Assembly (NCBI RefSeq): GCF_020524545.1
Contig: NZ_JAIVLG010000005.1
Span: forward strand, 62,001 to 126,000
Source: Microbacterium paraoxydans
GTDB taxonomy: Bacteria > Actinomycetota > Actinomycetes > Actinomycetales > Microbacteriaceae
Reading direction: 5' to 3'
DNA: 64,000 bases
The position numbers and the translations under genes were made by a program. Under the pieces are notes generated by a model, which was not told the DNA's origin, made no database searches, and saw nothing but the letters and a program-made list of their open reading frames with translations. Below, in pieces: positions 19,405 through 27,659 of the stretch. The stretch's first letter is position 1. Each line of letters starts with the position of its first letter.

Positions 19405-20664
19405 TCATGCCGTGACGGACAGTCGACGACGCGTACCACTGAGAGACCAGTTGACGGCGCCGGCCGCGAAAGTGATGAAAGCAGCGACCATCGGCAGGAG
19501 AAGAGCCGCGGAAGTGCCGAGGTTCTCGGCGATCTCCCCCGTGACGGCAGCGCCGAGGGACTGGCCCACGACGACACCGGAGCCCAGCATCGACATCACG
19601 GTCGCCGAGCGACCGAGCGGACTGCGAGCCGCTCCGAAGCTGTACTGGGTCACGAGCGTCGGGCCGATGCCGATGCCCATGATCGCGAGCGCCAGGACCA
19701 TCGCGCCCGTCGAATCGACGAAGCTCAACAGAAGCGTGCCGACGAACAGGATTCCGGAGAAGACCAACCAGCGCGCGCGCAGCGAGAACGCGGGCGGCAG
19801 CCAGGCCACGCCCAGGGCGAGGAGGGCGGAGCCGACGCCCATCACGCCGTAGAGCAGGCCGGCCTGCTCCGGAGCGCCCCGATCCGCCATGAACGAGGTG
19901 AGCGAGGTGAGCATGGCTCCGAAGAAGATCCCGACGCCGAGGATGCCGACGACGACGATCAGCAACCGCGGGCGGAACAGCTCCGAGACGGCCGAGGGGG
20001 CCCTCCCGTCGGCGTCACGGTCCTGCGAGACGTGACGCCCGCTCGGGTGGAGGGCGAACGCACCGACGAACACGACGGTGAGGGCAGCGGCGCCGACCAA
20101 CGGAGCCCACGGCGAGATCGCCGATGCCAGGATGCCCACCAGGAACGGCCCGAACACGAAGACGGTCTCGTCGGCGGCCGACTCGTACGCCATGGTGCCG
20201 GACACCGTGCGATCCCGGCGGGCCTCCGGCATCCGGTCCCGGATGATCGTGACCAGGCGCGAGCGCGACAGCGGAGCGACCTGCGGAGCCGTGGCGCCGA
20301 TGCCAACGGCAGCGAGGAGCACGAAGCCGTCCGCGGCCGTGCCGTAGACCACGAACGTGAAGAGCAGGAGCATCGCGCCGTTCGCCAGGGCGAGGATGAC
20401 CAGCACCGCACGCTGGCCGAAGCGGTCGGCGGCAGCGCCGAGCAGAGGCCCGAAGCACGCTGTGCCCAATCCGACGGCAGCCGACGTCAGGCCTCCGAGC
20501 GACAGGGAGCCCCGCGCGGAGACGACGACCGTCAGCACGCCGACGACCATCATGGCGAAGGGCAGCCGGGCGATGAACGCGATGAGAAAGTACGGGAGGC
20601 CCGCGATGCGGAGGAGGCTGGGGCTCTGCGGGGCGGATTTCTGTGATGCGGGTGCGTGTGTCAT
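19405..20664 (-). CDS. MFS transporter
   Basis: A 419-residue major facilitator with about 12 hydrophobic segments and a cytoplasmic linker in the middle (HPSGRHVSQDRDADGRAP). The sequence resembles putative drug or metabolite exporters (YfcJ/Bcr-like), but no substrate-specific motif is recognisable. The N-terminal ~20 residues are a short hydrophilic tail. It is transcribed alone, divergent from the aminotransferase at 20878 across a 213-nt gap that must hold both promoters. The pairing may mean it exports an amino acid or its derivative (weak inference). Confidence 0.8.
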   Translation of the reverse strand: MTHAPASQKSAPQSPSLLRIAGLPYFLIAFIARLPFAMMVVGVLTVVVSARGSLSLGGLTSAAVGLGTACFGPLLGAAADRFGQRAVLVILALANGAMLLLFTFVVYGTAADGFVLLAAVGIGATAPQVAPLSRSRLVTIIRDRMPEARRDRTVSGTMAYESAADETVFVFGPFLVGILASAISPWAPLVGAAALTVVFVGAFALHPSGRHVSQDRDADGRAPSAVSELFRPRLLIVVVGILGVGIFFGAMLTSLTSFMADRGAPEQAGLLYGVMGVGSALLALGVAWLPPAFSLRARWLVFSGILFVGTLLLSFVDSTGAMVLALAIMGIGIGPTLVTQYSFGAARSPLGRSATVMSMLGSGVVVGQSLGAAVTGEIAENLGTSAALLLPMVAAFITFAAGAVNWSLSGTRRRLSVTA

Positions 20665-20828
20665 GGCTCTCGCGCGTCGATGACGCGATGTCGGGTGCCG
20701 CCGCTGTCCGCCGGATTGCCGGCGGCCGGTAGATACACGGTTTATGCGGCCGCGGGCGAGCCGCGACGACTCAAGGATAGCGGATACCGACGAAGAGGGC
20801 CCGGGAATCCCACGGTGCGGGGTGGGTC

Positions 20829-20834
20829 TATCCT
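20829..20834 (+). promoter_or_regulatory. Candidate -10 box for the aminotransferase gene
   Basis: TATCCT lies 43 nt upstream of the TTG start in the 213-nt divergent gap; no convincing -35 is visible. The rest of 20665-20877 shows no other recognisable element. Confidence 0.35.
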
Positions 20835-20877
20835 GGGCGGCACCCGTCTCACGTCGCCCCTCTCGAGGAGGATTCCG

Positions 20878-22083
20878 TTGCCCACCACCGCCTCTGCCGC
20901 CGCGGCGACCGTCGCTCTTCCCCCGTGCTCACAGCGGGCCGGGACGGCCAAGACCTCTCCGGTTCGTGATCTGCTCGCGCTGACCGAACGGCCGGAGGTC
21001 ATCTCCTTCGCCGGGGGTCTCCCCGCACCGGAGCTCTTCGATGTGGACGGCATCCGCGCCGCGTTCGACGCCGTCCTGGACTCCCCCGGCGTGCTGCAGT
21101 ACTCCACGTCGGAAGGCGACCCTCGATTGCGGGAGGAGGTCGCGCGGCGCTACTCGGACGACGGGCTGCCGACCGCCGCCTCCGACCTGATCATCACGAC
21201 GGGTTCGCAGCAGGGCCTCGGACTGATCGCGACGACGCTGGTCGATCCCGGGGACACGATCCTCGTGGAGGAGCCCTGCTATCTCGCCGCCCTGCAGACG
21301 TTCGCGCTGGCAGGGGCGCGCGTGGTGGGGATTCCCTCGGACGGCGATCACCTGGATCTCGAGGCGCTCGACCGGCTGGCGTCCGCGCACGGCCCGAAGT
21401 TCTTCTACACCGTCCCCACGTTCCAGAACCCGACGGGGCGCACGCACGAGCTCGAGGCCCGTCGGCGGATCGCGGAGATCGCGAGGAGCCGAGGGCTCCG
21501 CATCATCGAAGACGAGCCGTACCGCCAACTGCGGTACTCGGGCGAACCCCTCCCCTCGCTGTCCGCGCTGGCGCCCGAGCACGTCATCAGCCTGGGCAGC
21601 TTCTCCAAAGTGATAGCTCCCGGCCTGCGAATCGGGTGGATCCGCACGACGGCCGACATCCGCTCAGCCGTGACCATCGCCAAACAGGCTTCGGACTTGC
21701 ACACCTCGACCATCGATCAAGCAGCGGCCGCCCACTATCTCGTCTCCGGCCGCAGCGAGCCCGCCCTCGACCGGATCCGGGACGCGTACGCGGCCCGTCG
21801 CGATGCGATGCTCGAAGCCCTCCCGGCTGCGCTGCCCGAGGGCAGCACCTGGAATCGGCCGGACGGTGGCATGTTCGTCTGGGTCCGTCTGCCGGAAGGC
21901 TCAGATGCCACGGCCGCCCTCGGAAGAGCACTGGCGCAGGACGTCGCTTTCGTCCCCGGCACGTCGTTCTACTCCGGCACCCCTGATCCTCGGACATTGC
22001 GCCTGTCCTTCACGACCTACTCCCCTGCCCGGATCAGGGAGGGCTTGTCAAGGCTCGGTGCGGCATGGGGTGCGGACCGGTAG
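20878..22083 (+). CDS. PLP-dependent aminotransferase (2-aminoadipate/aromatic type, fold I)
   Basis: A 401-residue fold-type I aminotransferase. Visible marks are ISFAGGLPAPELFD at the N-terminus, TTGSQQGLGLI (PLP phosphate region), YTVPTFQNPTGRT, and the Schiff-base Lys in SLGSFSKVIAPGLRIGW near residue 243. It lacks the GntR-type DNA-binding domain of MocR regulators, so it is an enzyme of the LysN/KAT-like group. The TTG at 20878 is chosen for the GAGGAGG 7 nt upstream; the frame is open further upstream but without sequence that looks protein-like. Its stop codon overlaps the -10 box of the next gene. The exact amino donor is unknown. Confidence 0.82.
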   Translation: MPTTASAAAATVALPPCSQRAGTAKTSPVRDLLALTERPEVISFAGGLPAPELFDVDGIRAAFDAVLDSPGVLQYSTSEGDPRLREEVARRYSDDGLPTAASDLIITTGSQQGLGLIATTLVDPGDTILVEEPCYLAALQTFALAGARVVGIPSDGDHLDLEALDRLASAHGPKFFYTVPTFQNPTGRTHELEARRRIAEIARSRGLRIIEDEPYRQLRYSGEPLPSLSALAPEHVISLGSFSKVIAPGLRIGWIRTTADIRSAVTIAKQASDLHTSTIDQAAAAHYLVSGRSEPALDRIRDAYAARRDAMLEALPAALPEGSTWNRPDGGMFVWVRLPEGSDATAALGRALAQDVAFVPGTSFYSGTPDPRTLRLSFTTYSPARIREGLSRLGAAWGADR

Positions 22084-22086
22084 CGT
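22081..22086 (+). promoter_or_regulatory. Leaderless -10 box of the 99-aa protein
   Basis: TAGCGT ends 6 nt before the ATG at 22093. Its first three bases are the TAG stop of the upstream aminotransferase gene. Confidence 0.55.
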
Positions 22087-22092
22087 AAGGGG

Positions 22093-22392
22093 ATGCGCTA
22101 CCTCTTCAGCACCGGACTCGTCGCTGCGATCTCCGCGGGTGTCTCCCTGCTGCGCGGCACCCGCGAGCAGCCCATCACCTGGCGCGCCCTCCTGTCCTGG
22201 CTGAGCTGGGGCATCACGATGGCCCTGGCGATCGGTGCTGTCGTCGACCTGAACCGCGAACGTCGCGGTGTGCTGGTCGACGCCGACTCGCCGCAGTCCG
22301 TGAAGAAGGCGAAGAAGGCTCAGCGACTCCAGTTCCGCTCGCAGAAAGCACTCGCCGACACCCAGGACCACGCGAAGGACGCACGGCGGTGA
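22093..22392 (+). CDS. Small conserved-type membrane protein of unknown function
   Basis: A 99-residue protein not assigned to a family. Two short hydrophobic stretches are visible (LFSTGLVAAISAGVSLL and LLSWLSWGITMALAIGAVV), separated by a charged loop. A hydrophilic, Lys/Gln-rich tail of ~45 residues (SVKKAKKAQRLQFRSQKAL) follows and may be helical and cytoplasmic. It has no Shine-Dalgarno at a normal distance; TAGCGT 6 nt upstream suggests a leaderless message. It is convergent with the thiolase gene, with a shared terminator. Confidence 0.7.
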   Translation: MRYLFSTGLVAAISAGVSLLRGTREQPITWRALLSWLSWGITMALAIGAVVDLNRERRGVLVDADSPQSVKKAKKAQRLQFRSQKALADTQDHAKDARR

Positions 22393-22398
22393 GTCCGG

Positions 22399-22433
22399 TC
22401 ATCCTCCACGCTGGCGTCAGCGTGTGAGGATGA
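22399..22433. terminator. Bidirectional terminator overlapping the thiolase stop codon
   Basis: TCATCCTCCACGCTG (22399-22413) folds on CAGCGTG plus GAGGATGA (22418-22433), a 15-bp stem with one bulged base and a GCGT loop. The thiolase stop codon (22417-22419) lies in the loop-proximal side. Confidence 0.7.
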
Positions 22434-23607
22434 GCGCCTCGCCCTGGCCACCTCCGCCGCAGAGCCCGACCGCTGCGATTCCTCCGCCCCGACGCGCGAG
22501 CTCGTGCACGGCGTGAACCACGAGACGGCTGCCGGATGCACCGATCGGGTGGCCGATCGCGATTCCACCGCCGTGGATGTTCACGATTGCGTCATCCAGT
22601 CCGAGCTCCTTCTGTGAACGTGCCACGACGGCACCGAACGCCTCGTTGATCTCGACGAAGTCGATGTCCGCGGGCGTGATGCCCTGCTTCCGGCACGCAC
22701 GCTCGATCGCACGCGCCGGCTGCGCCTGTAGCGAGTTGTCCGGCCCTGCCGTCTGACCGCTGGCCCCCACCCGGGCGAGGACGGGCCAGCCCTTTTCGTC
22801 AGCCGTGCGCCGCGTGGTGACGATCACGGCCGACGCGCCGTCGGAGATCTGGGACGAGTTCCCCGCGGTGATCGAGCCGCCCTCGGCGAAGGCGGGGCGC
22901 AGGCCGGCAAGCGTCTCGACGGTGGTGTCGGGGCGGACGCCCTCATCACTCGTGACGCGCACCGGCTCTCCGCGTCGCTGCGGCACCTCGACCGTCACGA
23001 TCTCCGCATCGAAGATCCCCGCCTCCTGCGCCGCCGCCGCGCGCTGGTGCGACAGCGCGGCGACCCGATCCTGCGCCTCTCGAGTGAGTTCGAAACGGGC
23101 GTTGTGGCGCTCCGTGGACGCGCCCATGCTCTCGCGATCGTAGGCGTCGGTGAGTCCGTCGTACGCCATGTGGTCGAGGACCTCGACGCTCCCGTACGTC
23201 CACCCCTCGCGCGATCCCATGAGCATGTGCGGCGCCCGGGTCATCGATTCCATGCCCGCTGCCACGACCACGTCCGCGTCGCCCACGGCGATCATCCGAG
23301 CCGCATCGATGATCGCCGTCAATCCGGACAGACACACCTTGTTCACCGAGTGGGCCGGCACATCCCAGCCGATGCCCGCGCCGATCGCCGCCTGGCGCGC
23401 GGCGTTCTGCCCGGAGCCGGCGGCCAGAACCTGCCCCACGATGACCGCACCGATGTCCGCCGGATCGACCGAAGCCTGCGCGAGCGCGCCGCGGATCGCG
23501 AAGGATCCCAGTTGCGGCGCCGTGAAAGGGGCCAGTTGTCCCTTCAGCCGCCCCTGGGGTGTGCGGGCCGCGGAGACGATGACGATGTCGTTCTCGGTGT
23601 CGTTCAT
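22417..23607 (-). CDS. Acetyl-CoA acetyltransferase (thiolase)
   Basis: A 396-residue thiolase. The nucleophile Cys is in [10 protein letters not shown] (near residue 88), the His motif in [16 protein letters not shown] (near 347), and the second Cys in [13 protein letters not shown] at the C-terminus. It cleaves acetoacetyl-CoA or a longer 3-oxoacyl-CoA with CoA. Its ATG overlaps the stop of the CoA-transferase beta subunit (ATGA). The gene set equals either ketone-body use (AtoB-like) or the last two steps of the beta-ketoadipate pathway (PcaF-like). The NKVCLSGL motif favours the acetoacetyl-CoA type, but the choice is not certain. Confidence 0.92.
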   Translation of the reverse strand: MNDTENDIVIVSAARTPQGRLKGQLAPFTAPQLGSFAIRGALAQASVDPADIGAVIVGQVLAAGSGQNAARQAAIGAGIGWDVPAHSVNKVCLSGLTAIIDAARMIAVGDADVVVAAGMESMTRAPHMLMGSREGWTYGSVEVLDHMAYDGLTDAYDRESMGASTERHNARFELTREAQDRVAALSHQRAAAAQEAGIFDAEIVTVEVPQRRGEPVRVTSDEGVRPDTTVETLAGLRPAFAEGGSITAGNSSQISDGASAVIVTTRRTADEKGWPVLARVGASGQTAGPDNSLQAQPARAIERACRKQGITPADIDFVEINEAFGAVVARSQKELGLDDAIVNIHGGGIAIGHPIGASGSRLVVHAVHELARRGGGIAAVGLCGGGGQGEALILTR

Positions 23608-24269
23608 GGTGCAGGGGTCCTTCCCTCGAGGAGATCCGGGTGGATGGTGAGCGCGGGCTGTGTCGCGACGACGACCTCATCGACGGTGACCCCGGGTGCC
23701 GTCTCGACGAGCACGAGCCCGTCGCCCGTGACGTCGATCACAGCCAGGTCGGTGATGATCCGATCGACCACCGCTCGGCCGGTCAGCGGGAGTGTGCACT
23801 CGTCGACGATCTTGGCCGAACCGTCCTTCGCGACGTGCTCCATGAGCACGATCACCCGCGCCGCCCCGTGGACGAGATCCATGGCGCCACCCGGCCCCTT
23901 GACCATCTTGCCCGGGATCATCCAGTTCGCGAGATCGCCGCCTGCAGACACCTGCATGGCGCCGAGGACAGCGGCATCGATCTTGCCGCCACGGATCATT
24001 CCGAAGCTCGTGGCCGAGTCGAAGAACGCGGCCCCTGGCAGCGTCGTGACGGTCTCCTTGCCGGCGTTGATCAGGTCGGGGTCGACGGCGTCCTCGCCTG
24101 GGTAGGGCCCGACGCCGAGGATGCCGTTCTCGGACTGCAGCACGACGGTGGTTCCGGCGGGTACATGGTTGGGCACGAGCGTGGGCAGACCGATACCGAG
24201 GTTCACGTAGGCGCCGTCCGGGAGTTCGGCCGCGGCTCTGGCAGCCATCTGGTCTCGCGAGAGTGCCAT
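23604..24269 (-). CDS. 3-oxoacid CoA-transferase subunit B
   Basis: A 221-residue beta subunit of a class I CoA-transferase (ScoB/PcaJ type). The catalytic Glu that forms the CoA thioester is in [14 protein letters not shown] near residue 47. It works with the alpha subunit encoded upstream to move CoA from succinyl-CoA to acetoacetate or 3-oxoadipate. It starts 1 nt after the alpha-subunit stop, with GGAGCC as ribosome site inside that gene. Its own stop overlaps the thiolase start, so all three proteins are tightly co-translated. Confidence 0.93.
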   Translation of the reverse strand: MALSRDQMAARAAAELPDGAYVNLGIGLPTLVPNHVPAGTTVVLQSENGILGVGPYPGEDAVDPDLINAGKETVTTLPGAAFFDSATSFGMIRGGKIDAAVLGAMQVSAGGDLANWMIPGKMVKGPGGAMDLVHGAARVIVLMEHVAKDGSAKIVDECTLPLTGRAVVDRIITDLAVIDVTGDGLVLVETAPGVTVDEVVVATQPALTIHPDLLEGRTPAP

Positions 24270-24270
24270 C

Positions 24271-25044
24271 TCAGGCTCCTTCCACAGCGACGGTCCGCCG
24301 TTCGATGCGCTTGGGGATGTCGGTACCGACCTCGACGACGCGGTGCACGAAGACTCCGGGCAGGTGGATGCTGTCAGGATCGAGCTCGCCCGGCTCCACG
24401 AGTCTTTCGACCTGCGCGATGCAGACCCGGCCCGCCATGGCGGCGAGGGGGTTGAAGTTGCGCGCCGCCTTGTTGAAGACGAGGTTGCCGTGGCGGTCCC
24501 CCTGCACAGCGTGCACGAGGGCGAAGTCGGTGACGATCGCCTCTTCGAGGACGAAATCCTTGGGCTCGCCGTCCACATCGAACGCGCGGATGTCCTTGAC
24601 GGGAGAGGCGATGGCGATCGAGCCGTCAGAGTTGTATCGACGGGGCAGACCGCCTTCAGCGACCTGAGTGCCCACGCCGGTCTGCGTGTAGAAGGCCGCG
24701 ATGCCCGAGCCGCCGGCCCGCAGCTTCTCGGCCAGTGTCCCTTGGGGAGTGAGCTCGAGTTCGAGCTCGCCGCTCAAGAACTGACGCTCGAACTCCTTGT
24801 TCTCCCCCACGTAGGACGAGGTCATCTTCCGGATGCGCTGCGCGGACAGGAGCACACCGAGCCCCCAGTCGTCCACGCCGCAGTTGTTGCTCACGACGCT
24901 GAGGTCCTTCGTCCCCTGGGCGAGCAGTGCCTCGATCAGCGCGATCGGGTTGCCGGACAGCCCGAAGCCGCCGACGGCCAGCGAGGCACCGTCCGGGATA
25001 TCGGAGACGGCCTCGGCCGGCGACTCCCATTGCTTGTCGATCAC
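24271..25044 (-). CDS. 3-oxoacid CoA-transferase subunit A
   Basis: A 257-residue alpha subunit of the same CoA-transferase. The glycine-rich CoA-binding loop is [20 protein letters not shown] (residues ~22-41), followed by [13 protein letters not shown] and a typical [13 protein letters not shown] segment. The GTG at 25044 is chosen because GAAGGAG lies 6 nt upstream. It is the first gene of the three-gene operon and diverges from an IclR regulator 104 nt away that most likely controls it. Confidence 0.92.
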   Translation of the reverse strand: MIDKQWESPAEAVSDIPDGASLAVGGFGLSGNPIALIEALLAQGTKDLSVVSNNCGVDDWGLGVLLSAQRIRKMTSSYVGENKEFERQFLSGELELELTPQGTLAEKLRAGGSGIAAFYTQTGVGTQVAEGGLPRRYNSDGSIAIASPVKDIRAFDVDGEPKDFVLEEAIVTDFALVHAVQGDRHGNLVFNKAARNFNPLAAMAGRVCIAQVERLVEPGELDPDSIHLPGVFVHRVVEVGTDIPKRIERRTVAVEGA

Positions 25045-25135
25045 GTCTGCTCCTTCGACTGCGTGCTTCTCTCCAGCTTCCCTCTCACCGGGCACCCGCG
25101 GGAGTCCGGTCTTGTGATGTGGTCAGATCCGACGG

Positions 25136-25141
25136 TAGCGT
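25136..25141 (+). promoter_or_regulatory. Leaderless -10 box of the IclR regulator
   Basis: TAGCGT lies 7 nt before the ATG at 25149. No Shine-Dalgarno is visible for that ATG. Confidence 0.5.
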
Positions 25142-25148
25142 CCACCAT

Positions 25149-25937
25149 ATGGAATCCGTTGGCCGTTCCGTCCCCGGCGCGCAGGCGATCGCCAGAGCAG
25201 CCCGCCTGCTGCGCCTCGTGACCTCCTCCGGCGTCGAAGGCGCGAGCTTGCACGGCCTTGCCCGCGCCGCCGATCTGTCCCGCTCGACCGCCCACCGCCT
25301 CCTGAGCGCGCTGAGGGCCGAGGGACTGGTCGATCGCGACGAGGACAGCACGCTCTGGATGCCCGGGCCCGAGCTGTTTCTCATGGGCTCCGTAGCGGCC
25401 GCTCGCTACGACGTGACCGCGCTGGCTCGGGACATCGTGCGCTCGCTGGCCGTCAAGACCGAGGAGAGCGCGTTCTTCTCGGTACGGCGTGCGGACGAGA
25501 CGGTGTGCCTGCTGCGCGAAGAGGGCTCGTTTCCGATCCGCTCCTTCGTGCTGAGCGAAGGGGTGCGATTCCCGCTCGGCGTGGCGAGCGCAGGACTCGC
25601 GATCCTGGCGTTCCTTCCTGACCACGATGTGGACGCGTACCTCGGTCGTCATCCCGAGCTCGAAAGCGGGTGGGGGCGTGCGCACGGCCCCACGGCCCTG
25701 CGCACGCGGCTGACCGAGACGAAGGAGCGCGGATACTCGGTGAATCCCGGACTGATCGTCGAGGGCAGCTGGGGAATCGGCGCGGCTGTGTTCGATCGCA
25801 GCGGGCGACCGGAGTGGGCACTGAGCCTGACCGGCGTGGAGTTCCGGTTCGGCCCGGATCGTCTGCCAGAGCTCGGGAGGACCCTTCTCGCGCATGCCCA
25901 CCAGCTCTCCGCACGGATCGCCGGGTCTCGACGCTAG
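25149..25937 (+). CDS. IclR family transcriptional regulator
   Basis: A 262-residue regulator. Residues ~14-70 are a winged helix-turn-helix (LHGLARAADLSRSTAHRLLSA), followed by a GAF-like IclR effector domain ending in ELGRTLLAHAHQLSARI. It is divergent from the CoA-transferase/thiolase operon, the usual arrangement for PcaR/KstR-like IclR proteins that sense a pathway acid or CoA ester. ATG 25149 is supported by TAGCGT 7 nt upstream. The open frame extends further upstream, but through the divergent promoter, so that part is not used. Confidence 0.88.
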   Translation: MESVGRSVPGAQAIARAARLLRLVTSSGVEGASLHGLARAADLSRSTAHRLLSALRAEGLVDRDEDSTLWMPGPELFLMGSVAAARYDVTALARDIVRSLAVKTEESAFFSVRRADETVCLLREEGSFPIRSFVLSEGVRFPLGVASAGLAILAFLPDHDVDAYLGRHPELESGWGRAHGPTALRTRLTETKERGYSVNPGLIVEGSWGIGAAVFDRSGRPEWALSLTGVEFRFGPDRLPELGRTLLAHAHQLSARIAGSRR

Positions 25938-25960
25938 ATCGATTTACATATCACTCGGTA

Positions 25961-25966
25961 TATACT
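25961..25966 (+). promoter_or_regulatory. Leaderless -10 box of the MarR gene
   Basis: TATACT lies 7 nt before the ATG at 25974. The surrounding 25941-25973 is AT-rich (ATATCACTCGGTATAT, partly dyad-symmetric) and could also bind the MarR protein itself. Confidence 0.6.
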
Positions 25967-25973
25967 GGCTGGT

Positions 25974-26411
25974 ATGAATCGTTCGGACGTCATTCCCTCG
26001 CTGGTGCTCTCGGGGTACGCCCTGGGACGTATCGCCGCCCAAGATGCCGGCAACGACGCGCCCGCCGCCCAGTGGCGGGTGCTGAGCCTCTTGGAGCAGG
26101 CGGGCGCGCGGCGAGTGGGAGAGCTCGCTGCCGCCGCCCGCACGACCCAGCCCGGGATGACGAGACTCATCGGCGGCCTGGAACGTGAGGGACTCGTGCT
26201 CCGCTCCCCCGACGCCGACGACTCCCGAGCGATCGTCGTCGACATCACACCGCGAGGTGCGGCTGCCCTCGCCGAGTGGCGTGCGGAGTTCCGCGCGACG
26301 CTCGCGCCGCGGTTCGCCGCGTTGAGCGACGAGGACTGGTCGACTCTCACGCGTGCAGCGGAGATCCTCGCCGCGCACACCACCACAGAACGAACAGGAG
26401 AATCCCGGTGA
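25974..26411 (+). CDS. MarR family transcriptional regulator
   Basis: A 145-residue MarR-type winged-helix repressor. The recognition region AAAARTTQPGMTRLIGGLERE spans residues ~50-70, and the wing contains LRSPDADDSRAIVVDITPRG. The dimerisation helices are at both ends. No cysteine-based redox switch is seen. Its stop overlaps the GTG start of an MFS exporter (GTGA), so regulator and pump form one unit, presumably autoregulated and induced by the exported compound (inference). The message appears leaderless. Confidence 0.9.
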   Translation: MNRSDVIPSLVLSGYALGRIAAQDAGNDAPAAQWRVLSLLEQAGARRVGELAAAARTTQPGMTRLIGGLEREGLVLRSPDADDSRAIVVDITPRGAAALAEWRAEFRATLAPRFAALSDEDWSTLTRAAEILAAHTTTERTGESR

Positions 26412-27637
26412 ACACCCCCACGACGCCATCGGTGTGGAAGCAACCCGCTCAGGTCTGGGCCGTCGCCTTCGCGTGCGTCGTCGCCTTCATGGGTATCGGC
26501 CTCGTTGATCCGATCCTCCCCGCGATCGCCGATTCGCTCCAGGCTTCTCCGGTGGAGACCGAGCTGCTGTTCACCAGCTACCTCCTCGTCACCGGACTCG
26601 CGATGCTCGTCACGAGCTGGATCTCCAGCCGGATTGGCGCCAAAGCCACGCTGTTGACCGGCCTCGCGCTGATCGTGGTCTTCGCTCTCCTCTGCGCGAT
26701 GAGCGGCAGCGTCGATGCGGTCATCGGCTTCCGAGCCGGATGGGGGCTCGGAAACGCGCTGTTCATCTCGACGGCGCTCGCGACCATCGTGGGCGCGGCC
26801 TCAGGCGGTAGCAGCGCGGCGATCGTCCTGTACGAGGCCGCCCTCGGCCTCGGCATCGCCGTGGGCCCTCTCCTCGGTGGTGTCCTCGGCGAGCAGAGCT
26901 GGAGAGGACCGTTCTTCGGCGTCGTCGTGCTGATGGCGATCGCGTTCGTCGCCGTGCTCGTGCTGCTCCGCGGCCCGGGCGAGAAAAGGACGCCGGTCCC
27001 GTTCTCCGCCCCCTTCACCGCTCTGCGTCGGCCCGCACTCGCGACGCTCGCGATCGCCGCGCTGTTCTACAACATCGGCTTCTTCGTGCTGTTGGCCTTC
27101 TCACCTTTCCCGCTCGGCTTCGGTGCACTCGGGATCGGCCTCACCTTCTTCGGCTGGGGAGTCGCCCTTGCCATCACGAGCGTCTGGGTCGCCCCCGCGC
27201 TGATGCGCAGGATGCCACGAACCCGCATCATCCTCACCGTCCTCCCCTTGCTCGCGGTCGATCTGGTCGTCGCCGGATTCGTCGTCGGGAGCGCTCCGGC
27301 CCTGGTGGCGTGCATCGTCGTCGGAGGTCTGCTGCTCGGTGTGATGAACACCGTCCTCACCGAGGCCGTGATGGAAGCCACGGATCTCCCGCGCTCGGTT
27401 GCATCCTCCGCTTATTCTGCGGTGCGCTTCCTCGGAGGTGCGATGGCACCGCCGCTCGCAGCCCTGCTGTGGCACGCGTTCAACGCCACGGTGCCGTACT
27501 TCTTCGCCGCGGTGTCCGTGCTGCTCGCCGCCGCGACGGTGTTCCTCGGTCGCCGCGTGCTCGCGCACATCGACGACGATCCGAAGGACACCGCCGCGGA
27601 GGACGCCGCGGCCATCCTCGTCGGCGACGCGGCCTAG
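26408..27637 (+). CDS. MFS efflux transporter
   Basis: A 409-residue major facilitator with about 12 membrane spans. The sequence VAFMGIGLVDPILPAIADSL after span 1 and WISSRIGAKATLL in the 2-3 loop match drug:H+ antiporters of the DHA1 type. A short acidic C-terminal tail (DDDPKDTAAEDAAA) follows. The GTG at 26408 shares bases with the MarR stop. Coupling to MarR suggests inducible export of a toxic small molecule; the substrate is unknown. Confidence 0.87.
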   Translation: MNTPTTPSVWKQPAQVWAVAFACVVAFMGIGLVDPILPAIADSLQASPVETELLFTSYLLVTGLAMLVTSWISSRIGAKATLLTGLALIVVFALLCAMSGSVDAVIGFRAGWGLGNALFISTALATIVGAASGGSSAAIVLYEAALGLGIAVGPLLGGVLGEQSWRGPFFGVVVLMAIAFVAVLVLLRGPGEKRTPVPFSAPFTALRRPALATLAIAALFYNIGFFVLLAFSPFPLGFGALGIGLTFFGWGVALAITSVWVAPALMRRMPRTRIILTVLPLLAVDLVVAGFVVGSAPALVACIVVGGLLLGVMNTVLTEAVMEATDLPRSVASSAYSAVRFLGGAMAPPLAALLWHAFNATVPYFFAAVSVLLAAATVFLGRRVLAHIDDDPKDTAAEDAAAILVGDAA

Positions 27638-27659
27638 CCCCGGTGCTCTCGCGGGGTGA

